A stretch of 64,000 nucleotides of DNA from Sordaria brevicollis (Eukaryota > Ascomycota > Sordariomycetes > Sordariales > Sordariaceae): assembly GCA_033439795.1 (NCBI GenBank), contig JAUTDP010000011.1, forward strand, positions 1,178,001 to 1,242,000, written 5' to 3'. The translations under genes were made by a program, and so were the position numbers. Shown here piece by piece: positions 45,517 through 57,034 of the stretch; position 1 is the first letter of the stretch; each line of letters begins with the position of its first letter. Under the pieces are notes generated by a model that saw only the letters and a program-made list of their open reading frames with translations, did no database searches and was not told the DNA's origin.

Positions 45517-47888
45517 AGGGGAAGTACTGTTGGGGTCTTGGGAGGACGGGTGAAGAAGAGGAAGAGAAGTGCCAGAGCAGGAGTCGATCATCAGAAATCC
45601 CAGCCGCAAACGGGCAGTACCGATATGTCTTCTGATGTGAGAGAGAGAGAGAGCCAAGTGGTGATGGGGTCGAGCAAAAATGACTAGCTCGGAAGAAGTC
45701 GAGGATATTTCGGAGGTTCAAAACCATCATCATTACCTTTTGGTGAAACACATTGTTTGTCGCCGCACGGGTTGGGTATGATGTGGTTTATATTGGATTT
45801 GGACTGTTGGAACAGCACCAACCATGATAGCGGCGCCAGCGTAGGTTCTATCATTATACTCGGATGATCGAATCTTATTCGACGAACGCCATAGAGTTGA
45901 GTTAGGTCGCTATTCGATACCCCCATTTTATGTTTTTTAGTATCACTCTCTCTAGCGTCATTCATGCCACATCATGCTTTTTCTTGCCTGCGTCATTATT
46001 CCTGTTGCAACTCCCTATCCGCGCCATGATATCCTTTCTGTTACTACATGTTACCTACCTCAAGTTCGCCCTAATGTATCTGGAGTTTCTATCTCACGGT
46101 TACTAGAGTTTATATACGGATACAGCTTTCTGCTGAGTAGGTAGGAGGAGAGAGATGGGTGGTAAGGATCGCATGTCTTACTTACCTGGGCTGTACCGTG
46201 TCCAAGTGTTCAAGGTTCTGTTGAAGTAGATGTTTATAGTTCATTGTTGTACCGAGGTAGATACCTTACCTTACCTATATGCATGAAGGGTATGGTTATG
46301 TGTGGTAATATCTCATGAGACTAGATGGACCACCTACCTGCCTGTCCATCGATCAAGGTTACGTCTTCCCTATCTTACCTCTCAGTGTCTATCTAGGATA
46401 CACACACACCACCCATCATCACTAACCATCTTCGGCCAAAGGGCACCATATGACATAAGCCATTTGGCCAAGTACTTCCCTACCTATTCATAGAAGCCAC
46501 TTCCCTCAACACATACTACAAGAAACACAGTCACAGGCCAGAGTCACTCAACAACAACCCACCTCAACATACAAACGATAGTTTAACTACCAAAAGCAAT
46601 ATATAGACAAGATAACTACCTCAACGCCTATCCAAAAACCCGCGTTACTATATCCAAAAAAGGGAACTCAAGCCACCCAATCCCACCTCATCCTGTCTGG
46701 TACAGAGAGCAAACTCGGCTACATACAGAAGAGCCATGAACCATCCCACCAGCCACACCTCTTCAACACTCCTCCCCCTTCGAGCAACATTTCCCCATCT
46801 CTTAGACGGATGGGCCTAGCCTCAAGAGGCAATAAGGACCCCCACCGTCAGAGTGTCAGTGAGAAGGGGGAGAGAGGTACCCAGTCATCCAGCACTTGTG
46901 TCCACACTGTCCATTGGTGTATGGGGTCCGTTCGGCATCCAGTCCGTTTCTCTGCTACCGAACGGTCCCCCAGACACAGACAAGACACGTGCTAGACTAA
47001 GCTAAGAAGCTGACAAGCCGAGCCGTGCAGGGCAACAGATGGAGGAGGGTGTCAAGCCGGTAGTAGTGGGTGTGGAGGTCTCGGAGTAATTTTCCGAGTA
47101 CCACGATGGACGGATAGGCAAGAGCAACCGTAGCTGTTATGCTTCCCATTGCCGGCCCATCGTGCCCACACACCCATCCACCAGCACACCGTTCACAGCC
47201 AGCCCTACCAGGCTTGTGTTCTGCAGCGGTTCGGATCTCTTCTCCCGCGGTCATGCCATGTGTCATACCCCTGCGTCACCGCCACCATCCCCACAATCCG
47301 GATTCCCACCCTCCACCTCAGGGGGGAAAAAGAAGCCAAGAAAAACGGAGGGTATGAGGGGGTGTGTGAGATGTGCCTGGTGCCTGGTTCCTGGATGCAG
47401 CCGTGTCTAACCCAACCCACAGAAATATCCAAGGAAAGAAAATAGCCCTCCCAAGAGAATCCCGAGAAAACAGTCCAATCAAAGAAAACGGGACAGAGTC
47501 CGAGGTAAGAAGGAGCAGGGGTGCGTGGAGTTTGAACGAGAAAAACGCCGCCCGCAAGGCCATGCACGTTTTTGACGCATTCCAGCCCAACCCAACAAAA
47601 CCACCCCAGTCGAACCGTTAAGACCTGACTCCGTTTTTTTCTTTCCCCTGTCTTGACCTCCACTAGGGCGTATATCGCGGCTAAATTTGCCGCGCATGAT
47701 GATGCTTCTTCCAACGTCATCTCTTCCCGCAAGGCTGATGTGAAATTCCAAAAGACCACCGCGGGACAATCTCCCGTTTTGTATGCCAAGAGTAACCAAG
47801 AAAAAAGTGATATGTGCAAGTCAATCCGTATGTGCTGAATGAGAAGTGAAGCAAATGAAGAGAAATCGGTTTTCGCCGCCGCGATGGC
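45517..47888. other. Intergenic, no gene seen
   Basis: There are 2.4 kb with only short, overlapping frames on both strands. The frame at 47205-47819 (minus) lacks an ATG. The stretch 46.0-46.4 kb is dense in TACCT/AGGTA words, as is common in intergenic DNA of this group. Confidence 0.5.
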
Positions 47889-48593
47889 TTAGAAAGCATC
47901 AGGAGAAGGATGACGGGCGCGCGACTTGGCGTACTCCTTGGGGTGCTTCTTCGCCGCCTTGGCTGAAAGAGCACTATTTCCAAATTGTTAGCTTAAACCT
48001 CGATCTTTCTGCGTGTTCCTCGGGAAATCAAAACTCACGTCACTTTCTTCTGTGTCCACTCGAGGTCCTTTCGCACCGCCTGGGCATCTTCGAGTCCCTG
48101 GGCAAATCGTGCCCTTGTCCTCGCAAGACGAGCCTGTGCCTTGGCCTGCAATTCGAGGACCTCGCGGTGCTTTGCGTTCAGACCGCCAGAGCTAAAGGGA
48201 TCCGGTCAGCCAGTGGTTCAAAACTCAACCTCTCCGGAGAAAAACTCACATCTTAGCCTGCTCGACCGTCAGGCGATCGAGAGGGATCGGCGAGAACGTG
48301 TCCGCAAATCGATCTTGCATGTACTCGTTGAGATCGATGCCGCTCGCAGATCCCGCGCTCTCGTAGTCTCCCTGGCTGCTTCCAGCGTAGGTAGAAGCGG
48401 GAACGGAATAGGTGGAGTGACCCATGCCAGATCCAGAAGTCACTGACGGCTCGGATTCCTCAGGAGGCGAGACCGAGTAGTTGCTGTCATTGCTGTTGTA
48501 GTAGGCAGGATACGTGGGGTACTGTCCCTTTCCGGAAGGAATGGGAAGCGCGCCCGTAGCCGCGTAATACTGGGTAGAGTAGTTTGACGACAT
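47889..48593 (-). CDS. KxDL-family protein (BORC/BLOC-1-related)
   Basis: Exons 48593-48250, 48191-48039 and 47973-47889 join in frame to 193 aa; introns are 58 and 65 nt with GTGAGT donors. The first 105 residues are Ser/Tyr/Pro/Gly-rich and disordered. The C-terminal 80 form a coiled coil: AKHREVLELQAKAQARLART, then FAQGLEDAQAV and RKDLEWTQKKV (about 155-165), followed by SAKAAKKHPKEYAKSRARHP. The RKDL segment matches the KxDL motif that names the family (yeast Kxd1), components of BLOC-1/BORC-type complexes acting on endosomes and vacuole/lysosome positioning. A second possible acceptor 11 nt downstream (CTTTCAG) would break the frame and was rejected. Confidence 0.78.
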
Positions 48594-51500
48594 GATTGTA
48601 ACTGTGTAATGTGTGACCTGAATGCGGAAGACGTCACTCTGGTGGTGGATACCAAGAATAGAGTTATGACGGCTTGCTTGTGCGTTTGTGGGGTTTCCCC
48701 AGGTTCGGATGAGGGCTTGTGGGTATTGAAATGTGGAGTGATGCAGGAACTAGACTGGGAAGAGTCAAGTAATGGGAAGACTAGACCAAGTGTCAAGATA
48801 GTTGTCCAAGTGTCTGAGGGTATAAACAAAGTTCTCAAGAAGCTTTCAAGTCTGGCTCTGAGGACTGAAGATGTGATGGAGAGGGAGAAAGAAAAACTCA
48901 ACTACTCTGCTCAACACAACCCCCTTTTATACCTTTTCCGACCTCCCCCCTGTCGACATCTTCGAGCCATCATGATCTCGAGGGGATAAGAGTCGGTGAC
49001 TCTATTCGTGGACAAGCCTTCCTTGACCCCGCTTGTAAACCGGCAGGAGATAGGATCAAGTTGACAAGGGACGGGGATGGTGGTGACGACGAAGGACTAG
49101 TCTCGATAGTGCCTGGTCTGTCATCCACTCTCCTGCCGTGGCGACATGTCCAACGAGCATGAGGATGGAGAAGCCGATGGGGTGATCCCTGAAGCTTTCG
49201 GCCATGGAGGAAGGCTCGGATTCGCCTGAGGAGGGGTTTCGATTGCTCAGAGAAAGCAATGCATATGCCGAGAGGCAACTATCACCGTTTGTATTGGTGG
49301 ACCCGAGGTGATGGAGGGAATATCAAGTGAGGATACTGTCAGGTTTTTTCCAGATTCACACCGCATGTAAGTGACAAAGGAAAGGACGGTCCGGAAAGAC
49401 ATCCAGAGGGCGAACGAAGGACCAACGGAGAGGCCGGAGCTGGGATAGACGGGGAACTAGAGGATCGATAACCAAGTCCAGAACGGAGCACAAGAGCATG
49501 TGGAGGGGCGTGTGTGCAACAGGTCGTCGATAAATGGAAGCAGGCATCGGGGGCATAAGCCATTGTAGGTAATAAAGCAAGGGGGTGCTCTGGCCAGAAT
49601 TCAGGCAAGGATGGTTCGGGTATGAAGAATGCGTGAGTCGTTGACGGTGTATGACAAGCCGGTGGGTAATAGAAAGTGAGTGTCAGGCCTGATATTCCAC
49701 CAAAAGAAAGATTTTTGTGAGGATGAGAAAATTGTACATGGAGAGATGTACAGACATGCGCTGGCCAACTGCAATCGATCTGCACCATGGTACGGAACAC
49801 GGGTCGGGAAGCGGTACTAAAGGCACCGGCTTTTCCATAAGCCGCTTCCGTGTACATGGTGCACTGTGTCGGTTGGGACAGCTTCCCACTTGGGAATTGG
49901 TGACGAACGAAACAAGCGCGTTCGTCCGTTAACACTAGCCACATGGCATTGATGCTGTTGGATTCGTCAGCTGTAAAACCGTTTTCGTTGGTAGGATCGA
50001 TGTTGAGCTCAAACGGAGGGTGCGAAAAAGGTGGGTTAGGCAGAGATGCAGGGAATCGGGTGAGCGATGTGTTGTCAGAATGCCTGCATCATAATTTTTT
50101 CCCCTCTCTTCGTCGAGATTCGGAATTTTCCCACATTGCTCATCTGGTTTTCTTGGCCAGACATCCGTACCTTTTCAGCGTTCCAGCAGCGTTCTGTTTG
50201 GTTCGTGGTGCCTTAGCTCGTTCTTTTCTCCCCTATAAGAGCCCGGAAATGTCAGCAGTACCTTACTGTAAGACTAAACTCAATTCCAGAATTAAGATAA
50301 TTCCATTGGTTGGAACCGCAAGACACCCAACCATTAGGCAGACTTGACCTTTTTCAGCAATTGGTTGAAGTCGTCCAACAGGGCATTACTCGCATTGTGC
50401 CGAACCTTGGGCAAGACAGCATAGGTGACATAAGTTGGGTCCCGATGGAAATGTCCGAGACATATATACCGAAGAGTTTGACGTCGGGTCAAATCTGACA
50501 GAACAGTATTGTGAATTGGGCCTTGCAGAGCTCAGGTACAGATTGAGAAGGAAGTAAACATCAAGTGAGAGTTAAGGCATTGGGCCACTTGAAGAACCTC
50601 ACAGCGTGTACCGATAGGGTATTGTACCGGTATATGGGTGACGGGCAACCTCTATGCGGGTCTCAGACGCTGTGATGTTGAAGCTGTTTTGCCTTGCCTA
50701 GATGACATGCCGAAGGAAGGTTTCGGGAGCCTTCAGCCGTGACAGTTGACACGAGTATGATTCAGGAGACCACGCAGTTTGACAAGAAGCGGTGCTCTTC
50801 ATTGCCCTCTCCCGGCGGTCCAGGCGAACTGCACAGTTCCAGGGGCGGATGCGTGTACCGGTCCGTCCTGTGAGGCAACTCCGGCGACGTGACATGTACG
50901 ACAATGTCAATCCATGTAGGTCAAGGATAAGGTGAAGAGGGTACTGAGGCACTTGCCCGAAGATTCTCAAAAGAAACTGAAATTGTGACAGGATTTGGCA
51001 GAACTTGAAGGCCTAAACCTGGCTCCAAGACTTTCAAAAGTAATGGTTCATGTACGAGCTTTCCATGTCGTTGAAGCCCAGCGGAGTATAAAGCCCAGTC
51101 AGGAAAGAGGCGTCCGAGAAGTCCGGGATGTAAACCGAACCGAACTCTGACAGAACCGTTTTCATCCCGCGTCCCCCAACCACAGTCGGTCTTCCAGACA
51201 TTGCTTCTAGCCCGAAGGTACCTTGATAAGGTGGGGAAGGAGCATGACTTGCAAAGCATGCGAAGACGTAGCTAGTGCGGTTTTGCCGTCCACCAACAAG
51301 AAGCGAGAAGCCATATGGTGTGCTGTCCGTCGGGTCATTCACTTGAAGCGCCATCAACCCGGACACTGTTGGCATCAAAGAAAAGGCAAAAGCTAGGCCG
51401 GCCCAATTCACACAGGCATGGCTGACTGATACACAGCTGGGTTCGTTTGGGTCTGCGAACATGCGCCCCCCGCGAAAACAACCCCCAATGGCGGCGCGGG

Positions 51501-54077
51501 GCATTGCGTCAGAAGTGCCGGTTGAAGTCAAGAGTCCAGCTCAATGGTCAGCTTTGTCCAGTAGGGAGGAGCGGAGGCGCGGAGGAGGAATGGATGAAGC
51601 CTGACAACGAAGAAGTTTTCCCTTTGAGCGTTGCAACGACGAACCGGTGGAAGAACAGGTACATGAACTTTGGTATGCGACATGAGTGACCCATGGATGT
51701 AAGTCTAATGTCTGTATGTAGGCTGAGGTATGTAAACGGTGTACATACGCACATTACATGACCTTCCCTTCGTGCCTAATGCAGGCTCGGGAGGGCAGCA
51801 AGGGGACAACGCATCAAGCCTTCCTGCACGTTCATGGCATGGAATGGTACGGCGCAAAGGCGGCGTATCGTTCGGTTGCAGGGAAAAGGACGTTTCGACG
51901 GGTTAGTCGTTGCTGGTGAGTGTGTGTTCGAGAAGGAAAATAGGTTCCGCGGCTGGATGTGTACCGTAGCCCGTATGTGTGTGTGTGGGGATATGTGGGG
52001 GAAAGGGAACATGGAACAGCGAAAATGTAACCTCAGCTTGTTTGAGTGGAATTAGGTGAAATGCAGTCCAACCAAACTTGCGCCGACCGACTGATGACTG
52101 GGCACGATTTCATAGGATGAAAAAAATGCCATAGCCGGAACCCCCAAGGTGCCAGTAAAAGGTGCCCTGCTGAGAGAACCATGGCGGGAAAACTGTACGT
52201 GAAGCGTACATAAAAATGCCAAATCCGCACCCGGGGGGTATGACGGGAAAAGTAAAGGATCGAAAAGAAACAGGCTTCATCTTTTCGTGTTTCGCTTCGT
52301 AACGAAGTTGTCGTTTAAGGCTCCGTTTCCAGAAAGGAAGGATGTGCTGGAGTTGGATGATGATGATGATGACTGCTGGCCCGTCTGAGGGGAAATAAGG
52401 ATAGTGGATGGCAGCCCAGCTGCATGCTTTGTTGTCCAAGGCAGATTCATTCGGCTTCTCTGAGATTTAGTTAGAATCATAAGAAAAAAGCAACGTCAAT
52501 AGTAAATCGTGGATGGGGTCAAACCGTAGTATGAAGGGGCAAAGAACTCTTTTTTTTTGCCGCTCACAGTTTCGTCTACCAATTGCTTCCTTCCTTCCTG
52601 TAGACGTCCGCGCAGTTTGGTACTAACGGCTGGGTGGTTTGCGGGCAAAAGCCTCATGCAACAGTTCGCAGCTCTTTGCAGTTCCTCGTGCTAGAGAAAT
52701 GCGGCTGGGGCTTTGGCTTTGCGCGGTCCCATCATAGCTCGCCGAATCATATCAACCGAAAAGTGTTACCAAGCGTGACATTGGTATCCGAGCCGTTCGT
52801 GGATCAATTATCATGCTGTGTAATTCTTGGAAGGTAGGTAGGGAGAACGATGTCGGAGGATCACGAAGGCTTGGTAGCCGAAGGTGTAAGGTGAGTGGTG
52901 AAATGCCTGTAGAGATAGGCAGAGAGAAGCAGCTGAGCGTTCGCTTTGTCGATCACGATGCGAAAAGCTGAGGTGTGCTAAGAAAAGGCAAGTTCCGTTG
53001 ACGGCGGGAGGACAAGCAGAAAAAAATTCCAAGAGTTGAAAATTGATGGTGATGCCAGTGAAAAGGTGAAACCGGCAGGCGCAAAGACAGAACCATTGTC
53101 AAATGGATGTGCATCCCCCCGGCCCTCGCTCCCCTGCACTTTCTTTTGCTGTCGTGCTTCCCGGGGCCTCGCTCCTTCCCCGGATCTTCTTCTCACGACA
53201 TCCGCCTCCCGTTCGTTCTTTCCGCCTCTCCCAAGGTCCCGCCCGCTCTTGCTGCGGAAATTTGAAATGAGACTCACCGCCTTGACTTACAAACTGCGCC
53301 TGCAACTTGATGTTCAACAAGCAGCCGAGCTGAGTCAATGGCTCAATGCATGACATTTCGAGGTGCGTGCAGTCTGGGACACCGCGTGACAGATGCACGT
53401 AGACGTTCGAGCATCCCGAGTGCAAGGCATGTAGGTCTCTTTAAACGTCCCCGGCCAGGGCTTGTCAGTCAGTCAGTTCCACCATGCTGGACCACCTCAC
53501 GACGACCATTTATTATCCCGAGTGACCCCGGATGACAACCCCGGCCCCCTGAAGGAGACCAGACTGCAGCAAAATTTCATTATCGGATCAGCAACATTTA
53601 CATGTGTGTCCGAAAGTCTTATTTAAAGATGCAGAAATGAGCGGGGATATGCCCTTGACAGCTTTTCACACGATATCCATGATGGCTGGGTGTTCCCGAC
53701 ACGAGACGGCTTTGGAGGATAGCTGCAGTCTTAGTTGATAAGAAACAGAAGAAATATACAAAAAGGTTTGGTGGTGAGATATACAGGTAAAGTAAGCAGC
53801 TAGCAGCAGCTGGGGTATGAGTTGTACATCTCTCTCTAGACCTGGGTTATGTGGTTGCCCAGTCTCGCCGCAGAATCCATCCATTACAAAAGTTGTTATA
53901 CCACCGACATCAGCCGACCGCCAATTCCAAAACGTTGAATAATTGGACTCCATTTTAACCCCTTGCCTGCCCCAGAACGCCGGTGATATGCATCATTGAC
54001 TACAGCTGAGTCAAGCCAAAGTAGATGTATCAGGTATTGTATTGTCCATCAAGCTCTTGCAAAGAATAATCTAGCAT
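48594..54077. other. 5.5-kb gene-poor region
   Basis: This is the longest stretch without a supported gene. Frames such as 49339-49944 and 51034-51531 (minus) show no domain, and the latter has no N-terminal ATG. A 95-residue minus-strand frame at 53666-53953 starts with an ATG and has an N-terminal part with coding-like composition (WNWRSADVGGITTFVMDGF), but nothing extends it. A GAT microsatellite lies near 52361-52375. Confidence 0.45.
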
Positions 54078-55271
54078 CTAGCCAAAGATCTTGAGGAAGC
54101 CCCAGATGCCGAGACCGCTGAGGACAGGAATGGTGAGGTTGTCATCCAGTCCGCAGACATTAGCCACCTCGCTCGCCGCAGCAACGAAGCCGGACCACAA
54201 GCTCATGACGCCCAGAGCAAGGCCACCCGAGATCGTCGCCTGAGCCGGGGTCAGGCCGACAGCATTCGCGAGGAGCAGGGGCAAGCGAAGGGTGCCCGTG
54301 AACATGAAGAGCTCGTCGCCGGGCATGGGACCCTTGGTGGGCACCAGCCAGCCCCAGAAAAAGGCAGAGGTGCCCACGCCGACCAGGAATGCAGCCAAGG
54401 ACCCGGCAAGCGACTTGCCGGTTCGAATACGGGGTGTGTAACGGCCGTACAGCCGTCCAAAGGTGCTTGCCGCAGTGTCACACCAGCTGAGCAGCAGGGT
54501 GCCCACGACACCGACGTCCTTGGGGAAGAAGCCCAGCACGATCCAGGCTCCGAGCAGGTAGAAAATGACGCCATTGTAGCCCGTAAACTCGCTCTCGCGC
54601 ATCAGCGCCCCCAGCACCTTGACGTAGAACCGGTTAAAGGACGCGTTGTGGTGTCGGAGCACGTCCACCGCCGCAATAGGTATTAAGGCGCCCATAAGGT
54701 AAGGGCACACCGACAGTGTCTGCGTTCCCGACAGGTAGAGCCATACGACGAAAAAGCCGATGGACACGTGGAGCGCTTTCCTCGGTACTTCGTGCTTGTG
54801 TATAAAGGCCCTCCAGTGCCTGTGGATGGGGATCAGGCCAAGCGGGCTCGGGCTGCGACTAATATCTTTCCAGCCCCAGCCCGTATAGCCTGCTGGTTGT
54901 GGTGGCAGCAGGTGGCCGTTTACTTCTTTTTCTTGCTTTTCCGACACGGCGATGTCTCCGTTGGGCGCGGTTGCTGTCGAGTCTGTGGATGTGGTGTTCG
55001 CCTCGGCAGTCTTGGTGACCCTCTTCTTGGACGTCCGCCTGCCGGCCGTTGGGCGCGTCTCTACCGGGCTTCTGCTCCTCGTGCGCGCTCTCCGTAGGCC
55101 AGGCACGTCATCCTCCTCGTTGCCCTCCTCACTAACAGGTAACGGTGTCGCAAGCCTTCTCCTGGCGGCCCTCGTCATGGGCCCCGTGTATTCTATCGCA
55201 TCGCGCTCCGAAGGTGTCGGGCTGGGCGAGATGATGCGCGGCGTCGCCGGAACACTGCTACGTGGAGGCAT
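54078..55271 (-). CDS. CTP-dependent diacylglycerol kinase, Dgk1-like
   Basis: This is a 397-aa protein whose C-terminal half (about 190-397) is a polytopic membrane domain of the Dgk1/dolichol-kinase family. These ER and nuclear-envelope enzymes phosphorylate diacylglycerol with CTP, opposing the phosphatidate phosphatase Pah1. Recognisable segments are HKHEVPRKALHVSIGFFVVW, AVDVLRHHNASFNRFYVKVLG, ESEFTGYNGVIFYLLGAW and the SWCDTAASTFGRLYGR motif with the Asp typical of the nucleotide site. The N-terminal 170 residues are Ser/Thr/Pro/Arg-rich and disordered, a likely regulatory region. The frame is open upstream to 55601 but without an ATG, so the start is placed at 55271 (MPPRSSVPATPR). It is intronless. 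Confidence 0.88.
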   Translation of the reverse strand: MPPRSSVPATPRIISPSPTPSERDAIEYTGPMTRAARRRLATPLPVSEEGNEEDDVPGLRRARTRSRSPVETRPTAGRRTSKKRVTKTAEANTTSTDSTATAPNGDIAVSEKQEKEVNGHLLPPQPAGYTGWGWKDISRSPSPLGLIPIHRHWRAFIHKHEVPRKALHVSIGFFVVWLYLSGTQTLSVCPYLMGALIPIAAVDVLRHHNASFNRFYVKVLGALMRESEFTGYNGVIFYLLGAWIVLGFFPKDVGVVGTLLLSWCDTAASTFGRLYGRYTPRIRTGKSLAGSLAAFLVGVGTSAFFWGWLVPTKGPMPGDELFMFTGTLRLPLLLANAVGLTPAQATISGGLALGVMSLWSGFVAAASEVANVCGLDDNLTIPVLSGLGIWGFLKIFG

Positions 55272-57034
55272 GTTGCTGTGAGGAAAGGGTGGCAGGGCGG
55301 GCAACGAGATGGCGCCCGAGAGGATACGTTGCAGGTCGTAGAAGCGCAGGGGCCAGAAGGAAGAGTGAATGTGCTTATCTTTTCTAGACTCGCGCGCGCC
55401 GGTCAAGCAGTCGTATACCGAAGACCAACCACTACAAGGAGGGGTGGCAGCGGGTTGTTGGTGTTGGAGGTGTGGTGGTTGTTGGTTTCGGGAAAAGAAG
55501 GACGCTACGTGTTGGGCGAAGGAATCCAGCGTGAAAGATGTAGACGATGCGGCGGAGTGTGACGACTCCACCGCATGGCTTGCCGGGGGGAAAGGGTCCA
55601 AAAAGTCGGCGGGATTTTAAAAGATGACAAGTGGAAGAACGTGATGGCTCCAACCTCCAAAAAGCTGAGCTGAAGCGGGACGGGGGGGAACCGGGGGTCG
55701 GGGTCGGGAATAGGGTATGGTAGGTGGAAAGGTGACTTGTTGTATGTACAGTAACCGATAATGATCCGTGTTAGCCAGGTAGGGTAATGTCTCAGCGGAT
55801 TAGGGAAACCCGTGGTACCATCAGACGAAGACCGAGTACCGAGTAATGGAATAATTGCTTCTAATTGGTAAAGTGTTGGCTGAATCGAACAATTGATAGG
55901 ATATTGGAGGGTTTAGGACCACGAAGAAAGAAAAAAAGAATGGGTATCTTGATAGAGAAAAAAGGTTGCCAAATATCAAAAATTGTTACTCGTGGCTGAG
56001 GTGGCACACGTTGCCCTGAATGTGGTGCAGACTTGTGTGTTGGAGTCTCGGATCCAATGATGCCGTGGCTGAGACGGGAGGTGACGATCTGTGGTCTGAA
56101 GCGGGACGAATGACGGTGGTTTCGGTGTTTGTGAAGAAAAGAAATTTCGGCTGTTGCGGATGGCCATGAGTGGGAAGCGTGTCAGCGTGTCCTGCGTTGT
56201 TCTTCAGGTGGTTGCACTGGGCTCCCCAGCTCACTGGTCCGTTACCCCAACTGCGGCAAGGCGTGATGACATGGGTGGCCTTAACAGCAGCGACAGCACA
56301 CAAGGCAGCGCGACCTTGCATGTGACAGGAGTTTGGACTGAAGAAAAGACGGTTGGATATAAAATGACTTCATCTTCAGTTTAGCTCTTCTCAATATTCA
56401 AATTTATAGCTGATGGGCCATCTCAAACTTTGAACTATGTCTATGTCACGACTTCCAGATACTATACTGACTATTCTCGAATTCGGATGACAGACTCAAA
56501 ATACGGGGAGCTTGGTCGAACCTGAATGCTAACACCTTGTCGGGCGCATTAACAAATGAAATTGGACCAAGCATGAACAGGTTGGGCTCTTCAACGAGAC
56601 CCACCTTGGAACACCTCATAATTGCATTAACAGTAGAAGATCACGAAGATCTTAGAGACGTGCTCGACGAAGCCCAGACCATTCTCAGCATTCACCTGAG
56701 CCATATGAAGATCGTGTAATGTTCTGCATTGCTGTAGATACCAATGAAAGACTTTGGGCTCTAGCCCGATCAAACTCGAAGAAAAGTGAAATGGATCAGG
56801 TCAAGACAAGGTCCCCGCTTTTGACACGTCGAGTCCCGTGGAGCTCCTAAATCCTTGCATTTATGCAACTCACGAGGCCCCGCTAGCCTTATCGATAGTC
56901 AGATAAGATAAGGATTGTTTGGATGGTCGCCAATTTTTGTTTCAACGGCATCGCATTGCCATCATCACAAGCAATTCGCAGAGCTTCAGGGACCGATTAC
57001 AACGCCCTGATACTCCACCAACCACATATTCGAG
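55272..57034. other. Divergent spacer between DGK1-like and SPB4
   Basis: This is 1.76 kb without a supported gene. It contains the upstream regions of both neighbours. The frame 56537-56719 encodes a 60-residue acidic peptide of unknown status. Confidence 0.5.

Noticed and set aside
47205..47819. 205-codon minus-strand frame upstream of the KxDL gene's 3' end
   Set aside because: It begins at a non-ATG codon, has unstructured composition and overlaps competing frames on the other strand.
49339..49944. 201-codon minus-strand frame with an ATG
   Set aside because: No domain, no codon bias like the neighbours, many Cys/Pro/Ser by chance. Kept out for lack of support.
51034..51531. 165-codon minus-strand frame
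   Set aside because: It lacks an N-terminal ATG and any recognisable family.
55272..55601. N-terminal extension of the Dgk1-like protein by 110 codons
   Set aside because: The frame is open but contains no ATG before 55271, so the upstream part is treated as leader.
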